Below, piece after piece: positions 58,101-64,000 of a stretch of 64,000 bases of DNA. Position 1 is the stretch's first letter. Each line of letters starts with the position of its first letter. The notes beneath the pieces were generated by a model. The model searched no databases. It was not told where the DNA came from and saw only the letters and a list, made by a program, of their open reading frames with translations. The translations under genes and the position numbers were made by a program. The stretch lies in the NCBI GenBank assembly GCA_963700785.1, contig CAVOYZ010000007.1, positions 29,701 to 93,700 on the forward strand, in the 5' to 3' direction. Source of the DNA: CAXMST01 sp963700785 (GTDB lineage Bacteria > Actinomycetota > Thermoleophilia > Solirubrobacterales > 70-9).

Positions 58101-59041
58101 TTGCCGCCGCCGCGATCGACGTCGGACTGCAGGAAGCAGGCCTCGTGGCCATCGACCGCGCGCTGCACGTCCCCGACCAGCTCCTCCAGCGCCTCGGCCG
58201 CGGCCTGCGGGCCCTCGCTCTCGATGATCTCGTCGGTCCCGGCGAACTTCAGGAACGCGGCGGTGACGTTGCGGTGCTCGGACGGGGGCCGGCCGGAGAT
58301 CACCTGGGCCCGGACCATCACCGGGATGCATTCAGCGACGTCCGTCAGCGACGGCGGCTCGTACGGCGGCTCGGCGATCGGCGCATCCGCCGCCGGCTCA
58401 CCGGCGAGGAGAAACCCGGGCCCCTTCGGCGCTCCGACGCACCGGGGGTCGAGCTCCACCGCGGTCTCGGCGCTGATCAGCACCTCTCCCGCCGCGGCGC
58501 CGCCTTCCATGCGTACAACTGTCGATGCGGCCGGCCCGACCAGCAGGTGCTCGCGGTGAGAGTTCCCGACCAGGAAGTTGTGGAAGGTGCCGGTGTGGAC
58601 GCCCTGAGAGACCCGCAGCGTCACCCGCCCGACGTTCGTCTGCAGGCGTCCGACCTCGCGCAGAGTGCTGCGCATGCCCAGCGCCGCTCGGCACGCCCGC
58701 GCAGCGTGGCCCTGGTGTTCGAACAGCAACAGGAGCGCATCGCCACCGAGCTTCAGCAGGCTGCCGCCGTTCTCGTAGGCGACGCTGAGCAGGGTGGTGA
58801 GCGGTCCGCCGATCGTTTCGGTGAGCTCCTCGGCGCCCTGACGCCCCTGCCTCGCGAGCCGCTCCGAGAGCGCGGTGAAGCCCGAGATGTCGGCGAATAG
58901 GACCGTCGCGTCAACGCTCCGGACCCGTGCATGGGGGTCCTCGGCGAGATGCCGCAGAAGCACCCGGGGGACGTAGCGATCGAGATGGCGTTCCGCGTCC
59001 TCGCTCGTATCGCGCGAGACGGCGTGCATAGAAATCGTCAT
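55169..59041 (-). CDS. Soluble-adenylate-cyclase-like protein: tandem cyclase domains, AAA ATPase, TPR
   Basis: 1290 residues from ATG 59041. Cyclase domain 1 (~40-220) has VLFADISGFTALSERL (metal D51) and KLGGDALLLLF (~100). Domain 2 (~265-425) is partly degenerate: AAFLKFAGTDE lacks the first metal aspartate, but MGDAVNLAARVM is kept. A STAND/AAA ATPase (~455-740) carries Walker A VGEPGLGKTR and LLVFDDAQHLDEAS. About 500 residues of TPR-like helices follow. The layout equals that of mammalian ADCY10 and its bacterial relatives. It makes cAMP in the cytosol; the signal is unknown. Divergent from a secreted-protein gene with 59 nt between starts; repeat copy B lies past its 3' end. Confidence 0.9.
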   Translation of the reverse strand: MTISMHAVSRDTSEDAERHLDRYVPRVLLRHLAEDPHARVRSVDATVLFADISGFTALSERLARQGRQGAEELTETIGGPLTTLLSVAYENGGSLLKLGGDALLLLFEHQGHAARACRAALGMRSTLREVGRLQTNVGRVTLRVSQGVHTGTFHNFLVGNSHREHLLVGPAASTVVRMEGGAAAGEVLISAETAVELDPRCVGAPKGPGFLLAGEPAADAPIAEPPYEPPSLTDVAECIPVMVRAQVISGRPPSEHRNVTAAFLKFAGTDEIIESEGPQAAAEALEELVGDVQRAVDGHEACFLQSDVDRGGGKILLTAGAPRIVGDDEERMLLALREIVEADRRLPVQIGVNRGNVFAGVIGPRYRQTYTIMGDAVNLAARVMAEAPAGKLYSTAGALERSPTHFRTVRLSSFEAKGKSEPVQAWSVGPPISSRSRAAVAVRFPLVGRRREMRALTAAVEDARGGHGRFVEIVGEPGLGKTRLAEELRERAAESDFVCLETLAELMTVSTPYFTWRDLLREALDVGWEDTDEIVLGRLRECVDERAPELEPWLPLLALPFDLDPPRTPEVDAIPAEFRRGRLHQTVIAFLRVLLDRPTLLVFDDAQHLDEASADLLGAVAREIGSTPWLVAVVGREGGRFAAPAAPDVVRLEPGPLPATDTTALAEAATDASPLNPALLKLAVERSGGNPQFLRDLLRAAGEGNADELPESLEAAAMARIDRLDPGDRMIIRRASVLGQSFHPRFLTEVLDEDAPLPKEETWLRLEPFFLDDGDGYLRFRRAIVQEAAYAALPYRARRRMHAAVGRRMEREFASSTHEVGGMLSLHFHLAAEHEKAWHYAREAARRARDRSAFSAAAELYRRALDSARRVEVAPDDLASVWEELGEAQNLTGETAAAVQAFTRARKLLPEDPVGAARLIHRTAWMHLRTASTTAAVRWALRGVRDLEGLSGPDAARERAALLTTLASARHSQGRLNECEPLYRRAMEEAGFAGDEIAFARAASGLDSSLFLLDRAQEATHSQRALDIYVRAGDLEGQGTVLNNLGMSSYWEGRWKEAIDLYARAAEASERGGNLWGAAYGDCNIGEVLADQGHLELAEERLRRARRVWSGTEDEQGVAFTTALLGRLAARTGREEEARELLADAAETLHRLMVPGDAALAEAYLAEAELLAGRAREALAAAEGQLADPAAPRTLLLRVRGCALTLLDQKKAAESALAEALAEAREGNEAYEVAVSLDALIALGAAPPAAERERDEILATLGVVALPAPLDDGAPDDSERSRSGLEPTTR

Positions 59042-59100
59042 CTGGTGTAGGCTCGCAGACCAGGGCCGTTCGAGGACGATACTCGCTGGAAGGAGAACGC

Positions 59101-60549
59101 GTGAACAAGGCCTTTCGCCTGGCAATAGCGTTGGCCTTCGCCGCATTCGTGGTCCTGGTCGGCCCCTCCTCGGCAATCGGCGCCGACAAGCCCTATTCCC
59201 TGGTCATCTCGAACAGCGACGGGTCGACGCCCGCGACGCTGACCGGGGCAACCGAGGGCACGGTACGCGCGACCTACGAGAACCTCAATACCAATCAGCG
59301 GCTGGGCTCGTCCAACCTCGTCGTCCCAGGCGAGCTGCGGATCGTGAGCGTGAGCGTCTCGAGCGGATCCTTCTCGATCTCGGGCAACACGATCCGCCTG
59401 CGCGACCTGAACGTTCCAGCGGGCGGCACCGCCCTGGTCGAGATGCGCCTCGTCCCGGCCGTTCCGGCCTGCTCTACGCAGTCCCTCACTTGGGCGGTCC
59501 CGGTGACCAAGCAATCGAACAACTTCAACGGCCCTCCAGGCAACAACCTGAACATCGCGCTCTCGCAGAGCGAGCTGCGCACCGTCGTCACCGGCAGTTG
59601 CCAGCTCCGCTTCATCACGGCCAGTCAGCCCAAGAATGCGGCGATAAACCAGTCGATCACGGCCGAGAGCTACACGCCGACCGGGCCGCCGGTCGCCGTC
59701 GAAGTAGTCGACTCGCTCGGCCAGCGGGTTCCGGCCTCCGGCTTCTCGGTCACGATGTCGATCGGCAGCAATCCCGGCGGCGGCACGTTATCCGGCACGA
59801 AGACCGTCAGCACGACCGACGGGGTCGCGTCGTTCTCGACCCTCAGCATCGACCAGCCAGGCGCGGGCTACAGGCTCCTCGCTTCCAGCGCCGAGGCCGG
59901 CTCGGACCTCTCGGCCGCGTTCAGCATCGACGAGGTTGGGGTCAACTGCGAGGAGGACGTCGACTGCACCGGGGGGCTGGCCTATTCGAACACGAACCAG
60001 CAGTTCGGCGGTCGCTCGGATATCTCGGTGACGGCGATCCAGGGCCCGCTCGAGGACATCGACGCGGGCTTTCTGACGCTTTCGCGGATCGGCGGCCCGC
60101 TCGACTGCAGCGGCTACCAGGAGCTCCTCGCCGGAAGCGACACGGTTGCCGTCAACTTCAGCGACGACGATCGCGAGAAGCGCGTCGTTTCGACGATCGA
60201 CAAGAAGGTGATGAACCAGGTGCCGAACAACGGCGTAGCGTTCCTCGAGGACTGCTTCGGTGCGCCGTACGCATTCGCGACCAAGCCGGGGACGCCGCTC
60301 GAGGTGAACTCCGATTACGTACCGGGTCCGTACCCGGCGCCCGAATACAAGGGCCTGCTCCCCGACTGCGGCAAGGGCGCCGTGCTCGACGACCCGAACC
60401 TACCAGGGGTACAGGGGACCACGATCGAGAGCGCCGGGCCGCCATGCGTCGAGAAGCGCAATAAGACCCAGGCCGGCGACGGCGTGATCAGCTCGATCTG
60501 GCCGTCAGGGCTCGCCGTGGGGAATGGCGACCCGCGACGGCGGGTATAG
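59101..60549 (+). CDS. Large secreted protein with Ig-like segments, unknown
   Basis: 482 residues from GTG 59101 with GAAGGAGAA upstream. A signal peptide (~5-28) ends SSAIGA. Residues ~30-190 are beta-sandwich-like (ELRIVSVSVSSGSFSISGNT). Residues ~195-285 read as a bacterial Ig-like unit (PVAVEVVDSLGQRVPASGF, VSTTDGVASFSTLSI). A cysteine-rich C-terminal region (VNCEEDVDCTGG, LDCSGYQ, LEDCFG, LPDCGKG, GPPCVEK) probably forms disulfides. No catalytic motif and no lysine-rich tail. Divergent from the cyclase gene, so they may share a regulatory region. Confidence 0.65.
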   Translation: MNKAFRLAIALAFAAFVVLVGPSSAIGADKPYSLVISNSDGSTPATLTGATEGTVRATYENLNTNQRLGSSNLVVPGELRIVSVSVSSGSFSISGNTIRLRDLNVPAGGTALVEMRLVPAVPACSTQSLTWAVPVTKQSNNFNGPPGNNLNIALSQSELRTVVTGSCQLRFITASQPKNAAINQSITAESYTPTGPPVAVEVVDSLGQRVPASGFSVTMSIGSNPGGGTLSGTKTVSTTDGVASFSTLSIDQPGAGYRLLASSAEAGSDLSAAFSIDEVGVNCEEDVDCTGGLAYSNTNQQFGGRSDISVTAIQGPLEDIDAGFLTLSRIGGPLDCSGYQELLAGSDTVAVNFSDDDREKRVVSTIDKKVMNQVPNNGVAFLEDCFGAPYAFATKPGTPLEVNSDYVPGPYPAPEYKGLLPDCGKGAVLDDPNLPGVQGTTIESAGPPCVEKRNKTQAGDGVISSIWPSGLAVGNGDPRRRV

Positions 60550-60595
60550 CAGCGCTCCTGCGCTTGCGCTGAGTCACCGCAGAATCGGGAGCTTG

Positions 60596-60975
60596 GCAGA
60601 CGGGGGGCGCATCTTCGGCGCGTCGTCTTCGTGTCGCTGCTGGTGATCGTGGCCGGGCTGCTGGCTGCCGGTGCCGGTCAGGCATGAGATCGGCTCGAAG
60701 GCGATCCGGGGAGTCGGTACGACAGACAGGCTGGTCGCCGTCAGGCGTCCGGAGCGCTACATGCTAAGAAAGCGGGGCACGTACTCCGTGGTCGCAAAGC
60801 TGCGCCGGTTCAAGCGTTGGGGCGAGGCCGAGACCGTGGCGAAGGCGAGGTCACTGAAGCTCTGCGACACGCCAAACGGCGATGACTGTTGGAAGACTAG
60901 GCGGGGTCGCGTTGCGTTCAGGGCAGGCCGCAAGGTCGACTGGTGAAGCCCGGGGAGACGAAGATGGTCTGGCTC
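60596..60975 (+). pseudogene. Decayed paralog of the secreted protein at 61939
   Basis: Nucleotide similarity to 61939-62320 is obvious (signal peptide region VVFVSLL...AGLLAAGAGQ, then SKAIRGVGTTDRLVAVRRPE and KARSLKLCDTP). Three lesions are seen. The start GTG is replaced. A deletion after GQA removes the SRPNATYG segment and brings in a TGA. A 4-nt deletion near 60941 turns DCEVKPGE into a stop. An open frame from 60671 to 60946 remains but begins mid-gene, so it is unlikely to be functional. Confidence 0.7.
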
Positions 60976-61089
60976 TCCATCGTTTCTCCTCATCGCTCGC
61001 ACGGCCTGACGTCGTACGGTGTTGGTATCGGCCGGCGCCCTCTCTGCGTCTGGCCGCCGGACTGGCTCCAGCATACGACTCCCGCTGAG

Positions 61090-61140
61090 CGACCGAACGC
61101 ACGGTTTCCCACATATGACGTGGGAAACGATGCGTTCGGC
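61090..61140. repeat. Dispersed hairpin repeat, copy C
   Basis: CGAACGCACGGTTTCCCAC, loop ATATGAC, GTGGGAAACGATGCGTTCG: 17 of 19 stem positions pair. It sits between two convergent pseudogenes. Confidence 0.8.
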
Positions 61141-61153
61141 GGCGAGCGAAGAG

Positions 61154-61783
61154 CTAGCGGCGGCCGCCGCCGCCGTGGCGGTGGCGCTTCACATACCTGA
61201 TGCAGCGACGCTTGCTCTTGAACCCGAAGCGCCTGTAGCCGCCGCGCTTGCACTGTCGCTTCGAGGTCGGGAAGGACCTTCGGGGATCGACATCGCTGAC
61301 GACCGCGCGACCGATCAGCGGGCCGCCAAACAGCGGCGGCCAGTCGACGTGGCAGTCGCTCGAGAACTGCATCGGCGGGGGCGGCCATACGTACTCGAAG
61401 CGATCGACGCCGGAGCCGCCGTTGTCCACCACTCGGACGAGGGCGAAGTCGACAAACGAACCGGTCGGGGAGACCGTCATCAGGGCCGAGTTACCGGAGA
61501 CGTTCAGGCAGGTGACCGGACCCGAGATCGGAAGAATCTGGCCGGCGACGAAGGAGACATGTCCACCGGGGTTCTCTCACGAGGGGCCGCTGTGAGCGTC
61601 GACCTCGATGTCGACCGAGCCGTAGTCGTCGAGGATCAGGTTGTCGCCGGTCGCCGTCGCCGTGTCCATTTCAGGGCCGGGCGGGGGTGGGTGCTTGGCC
61701 GAGGAAACAGCTGGGAGGAGGAGCAGCGCTGCGATCGAGGCGATGCCGGCGATCAAACGCGGGCGGCGAAGTCCTCTCGACAC
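61154..61783 (-). pseudogene. Paralog of the secreted protein at 46333, interrupted by an in-frame TGA
   Basis: From GTG 61783: signal peptide (LIAGIASIAALLLLPAVSSA), VDIEVDAHSGPS, then TGA (61577-61579) exactly where the intact paralog has glycine (HSGPSGENPGG). The frame continues undisturbed for 140 residues: ENPGGHVSF, ISGPVTCLNVSGNSALM, RVVDNGGSGVDRFEY, and the basic His-rich tail RCIRYVKRHRHGG. A single GGA-to-TGA change explains it. Probably a recent pseudogene; readthrough or a base-call error are alternatives. Confidence 0.75.
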
Positions 61784-61938
61784 CGTCGTCTCCCTTCCAG
61801 GGCTGGAACGCGAAGTCCGGCAACCATAGCCGGGCTGGGCGCATGTTTGCTTGGAGGAGCCCGCATTCCGCACTAGCAAGCCGATTGCGCGAGCGCTTTG
61901 CTACCTTCGCGCGTGGTTATCGCCGATCGGGAGGTTGG

Positions 61939-62448
61939 GTGACTCGGATCGCGCATCTTCAGCGCATCGTCTTCGTCTCGCTGCTGGCGACCGTTGCCGG
62001 GTTGCTCGCTGCCGGCGGCGGTCAGGCGGGCAGCAGGCCGAACGCGACCTACGGGATCGCCTCGAAGGAGATCCGCGGTGTCGGCACGACCGACAAGCTG
62101 GTCGCGGTCAAGCGCCCGGACCGCTACGTGCTCGGGATGCGGGGTGCGCTGTTCGCGGTCGCAAAGCTGCGCTCGTTCAAGCGGTGGGGCGAGGCGAAGA
62201 CCAAGGCGAAGGCGCGGTCGCTGAAGCTCTGCGACACGCCGAGCGGCGAGGACTGCTCGAAGACCAAGCGGGGCCGGGTGACGTTCAAGGCCCGCCGCCG
62301 GGCCGACTGCGAGGTGAAGCCCGGCGAGCCGAAGGCGGTCTGGCTCTACTCGAAGGTCGTTATCCGCCAGCCGCCGCACAGGGGCTACCCGAAGGGTCGC
62401 AAAGGCGGCGGCTCGTTCGAGGTGCCGCCCTGCCCGAAGTTCCGCTAG
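61939..62448 (+). CDS. Small secreted basic protein, unknown
   Basis: 169 residues from GTG 61939 with GGGAGG upstream. The signal peptide (IVFVSLLATVAGLLAAGGGQA) is followed by SRPNATYGIASKEIRGVGTT. The mature part is basic, with KLRSFKRWGEAKTKAKARSL, an LCDTPSGEDCSKTKRGRVTF disulfide candidate and a second pair (DCEVKPGE...PPCPKF). It ends soon after a glycine/lysine-rich loop. A decayed copy lies 1.3 kb upstream, in the same orientation. Function unknown; it probably belongs to the small exported beta-protein group seen across the window. Confidence 0.65.
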   Translation: MTRIAHLQRIVFVSLLATVAGLLAAGGGQAGSRPNATYGIASKEIRGVGTTDKLVAVKRPDRYVLGMRGALFAVAKLRSFKRWGEAKTKAKARSLKLCDTPSGEDCSKTKRGRVTFKARRRADCEVKPGEPKAVWLYSKVVIRQPPHRGYPKGRKGGGSFEVPPCPKFR

Positions 62449-62702
62449 CGCCCGACCACGGCCGATCGCCCGCCGGCCGGCGGCTACTTGCTCGCGCAGC
62501 ACCTCTGAGGGCCTGACCCGCCTCCTGCGGGCTCTCGGACTTAACGGGCGGTGAGTGTCGGCGGCCAGGATGAGACCCCGATGAGAGGGACCCCGGCCCG
62601 AGGCCTGAGGCCTCGGGCGAGCCCGGATGGTTGCTAGCCTCCGCTTGGGCCGGGCCGCGCTGGGCTCGAGCTCAGCGAGACAGGGAAAGGAAGGCGGCAG
62701 AG

Positions 62703-63155
62703 GTGAGTGGGGCACGAGTCAGAGTAGGGGTGGTCGGGCTGCTGGGTGCCACGGCGCTCGCAGCGATCCTTGTCGGGCCGCCTGCCTCCGAAGCCGGAGC
62801 GAAGAGCCAACGAGTGGCCTGCTTCAAGAGCGCCTTCCCCGCACCCGGCGAGGACCCGGCCTTACGGAAAAAGCCCGGCAAGTGCATCTACATCGACAAG
62901 CGGGGGCTGTCGAACCAGGTTCCTCCGTCGTCCACCACCCGGACCACTCAGGGCGTCCGCTGGACCAAGTGGGGGGGCAAGCAGGCCCTCGGCCGCGGGA
63001 AGGGGTTCGTAGCCGATCGCATGCAGCCCGTTCCCGTGCGGATCACGCTCTCCAGGCCTGTTAAGCGCTGCGGCAAGCGGGTCTACTCGAGGGCCAAGTT
63101 CCGCTACACGTTCCAGGGCACCACCGTCGGGCCGTTCCGGCTCGTCACCTGCTGA
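62703..63155 (+). CDS. Small secreted protein, unknown
   Basis: 150 residues from GTG 62703 after GGAAAGGAAGG. A signal peptide (~5-30) ends PPASEAGA. The mature protein has four cysteines (RVACFKS, GKCIYIDKRG, KRCGKRV, LVTC) and a KFRYTFQGTTVGPFRLV ending that resembles FSYTFQGF in the gene at 31216. Likely a disulfide-stabilised beta protein outside the cell. Alone on its transcript as far as can be seen. No family name known. Confidence 0.65.
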   Translation: MSGARVRVGVVGLLGATALAAILVGPPASEAGAKSQRVACFKSAFPAPGEDPALRKKPGKCIYIDKRGLSNQVPPSSTTRTTQGVRWTKWGGKQALGRGKGFVADRMQPVPVRITLSRPVKRCGKRVYSRAKFRYTFQGTTVGPFRLVTC

Positions 63156-63295
63156 GCCGCTTGCCCGGGGCGGACCCGGTCGATGCGGGCTGACCCAGCG
63201 AGCGCCGCGGCCGCCTGGATCTCGGGTCCGACGACCCGCTCGGGTAGCGTTCCGCCGAGCACGGTAAGGCCGATCGGCAGCAAAGAGGAGGAACG

Positions 63296-63997
63296 ATGGA
63301 GGCAACTCCACCAGGCGGACCACCGCCCCCGGGACAGCCGCCCCCAGGAGGTCAGCCCCCTCCAGGACCGCCGCCAGGAGGGCAGCCACCTCCCCCAGCA
63401 CAGCCGCCTGGGGGCCAGCCTCCCCCTCCAGGACCGCCTCCCGGGGGGCAGCCGCCGGGCGGAGGGCAGCCCCCGACCGCGGTTCCCCCTCCTGAAGGAC
63501 AGCCGCCGGTGGGAGGACAACCACCCGGTTACGGGGGACAGCCCGGGGGTCAGCCCCCTGCGGGAGGGCAACCGCCCGCCGGACGGCCGGCCGGCGGGCC
63601 TGGTGACGGCGGCGGCACGAACTGGGTTCCGTGGCTGGCGGGGCTGGCGGCCGTCGCTGCGATCGCCGCGCTGGTCCTGGTCATCACACAGGACAACGCC
63701 TCCAGCGATGATCTCGCAAAGCTTCAGCAGCAGGTTGGGGCTGCCGGGCTCGCGAGCTCGGAGGCCGGCGCCCAGGCCGAGAAGCAGGCCAAGGAGGCGG
63801 TCAAGCAGGGTGAGAAGTCGGTCTCCGGCGCGCTGGGCAAGACCAACGATGAGGTCGCCAAGCTGCAGAAGTCGCAGGCGGATACCGAGGGCCAGGTCCA
63901 GAACCTGAAGGGATCGGTCGATGCCCTGCAGACTCAGGTCAACGATCTCCAAAAGCAGGTGAACGAGCTGACCAAGGAGGTCGCGAAGCTGCCCTAG
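63296..63997 (+). CDS. Membrane protein with Pro/Gly/Gln-rich N-terminal tail and coiled-coil C-terminus
   Basis: 233 residues from ATG 63296 with a strong AGAGGAGGAA site. Residues 1-105 are low-complexity PPGGQPPP-type repeats, probably a flexible cytoplasmic tail. One membrane helix follows (WVPWLAGLAAVAAIAALVLVI, ~109-130). Residues ~137-233 are coiled-coil heptads (LAKLQQQVGAAG, DEVAKLQKSQADTEGQVQNL, LQTQVNDLQKQVNELTKE). The orientation is type II-like. Proline-rich tails often dock other proteins and coiled coils oligomerise, so an envelope or division scaffold is possible. It is complete within the window. Confidence 0.75.
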   Translation: MEATPPGGPPPPGQPPPGGQPPPGPPPGGQPPPPAQPPGGQPPPPGPPPGGQPPGGGQPPTAVPPPEGQPPVGGQPPGYGGQPGGQPPAGGQPPAGRPAGGPGDGGGTNWVPWLAGLAAVAAIAALVLVITQDNASSDDLAKLQQQVGAAGLASSEAGAQAEKQAKEAVKQGEKSVSGALGKTNDEVAKLQKSQADTEGQVQNLKGSVDALQTQVNDLQKQVNELTKEVAKLP

Positions 63998-64000
63998 CCC

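Noticed and set aside
62449..62702. Gene in the gap before the secreted protein at 62703
   Set aside because: Frames here are extensions of neighbours without start signals; nothing supports a gene.
63296..63620. CRISPR-like or satellite array in the Pro/Gly/Gln-rich region
   Set aside because: The repetition is codon-level (CCA/CCC/GGA/CAG) within an open reading frame with a good ribosome site; no uniform repeat-spacer pattern. No CRISPR array was seen anywhere in the window.

Overview
The window is about 64 kb of very GC-rich DNA with dense, strand-switching gene blocks. Many genes start with GTG or TTG, and many appear leaderless. The gene set includes an F420-type (Ddn-like) oxidoreductase fragment, a leaderless furA-katG pair, type III glutamine synthetase, multidomain cyclase/AAA/TPR regulators and many secreted proteins with lysine-rich C-termini. 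By inference this is an actinobacterial chromosome, most likely class Thermoleophilia (Solirubrobacterales-like). No ribosomal RNA or other taxonomic marker is present to prove it.

Layout. (1) 1-31.7 kb is a mostly ordinary chromosome: a run of envelope genes with a TetR regulator (0.4-6 kb), type III glutamine synthetase, a fatty acid desaturase, a frame-disrupted MBL hydrolase, a GH26-like glycosidase, a hydrolase/acyl-CoA-synthetase fusion, an SRPBCC/phosphatase/ketosamine-kinase/rlmN cluster, cyclophilin, tandem sulfatases, a 1439-residue kinase-like/AAA/TPR/cyclase protein, a second MBL hydrolase, a subtilase, tadA, a histidine kinase and tRNA-Ser(GGA). (2) 31.7-46.1 kb is an accessory island. 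It starts at an intact tRNA-Ser(CGA) and is punctuated by three direct-repeat remnants of that tRNA's 3' part (about 34.0, 38.8 and 46.05 kb). It carries four secreted proteins with different ectodomains but one shared lysine-rich C-terminal module, an RTX-like protein, a haloalkane dehalogenase, a histone-H1-like protein, small orphan proteins, two families of dispersed intergenic repeats, and decayed genes. No integrase is visible. (3) 46.3-54.8 kb holds furA-katG, a chromate transporter and a molybdate operon modABC plus an HTH-TOBE regulator. (4) 54.8-64 kb holds a soluble-adenylate-cyclase-like regulator and a cluster of small secreted proteins, several of them duplicated and decayed.

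Patterns that cross the annotation: a three-copy hairpin repeat whose stem covaries between copies; palindromes that embed the stop codons of convergent genes; at least eight genes whose -10 box lies only 5-9 nt before the start codon; and several apparent frameshifts that are either sequencing errors or real decay. The strongest candidate for something undescribed is the integrase-less, tRNA-Ser-bounded island of lysine-tailed surface proteins with its repeat families.
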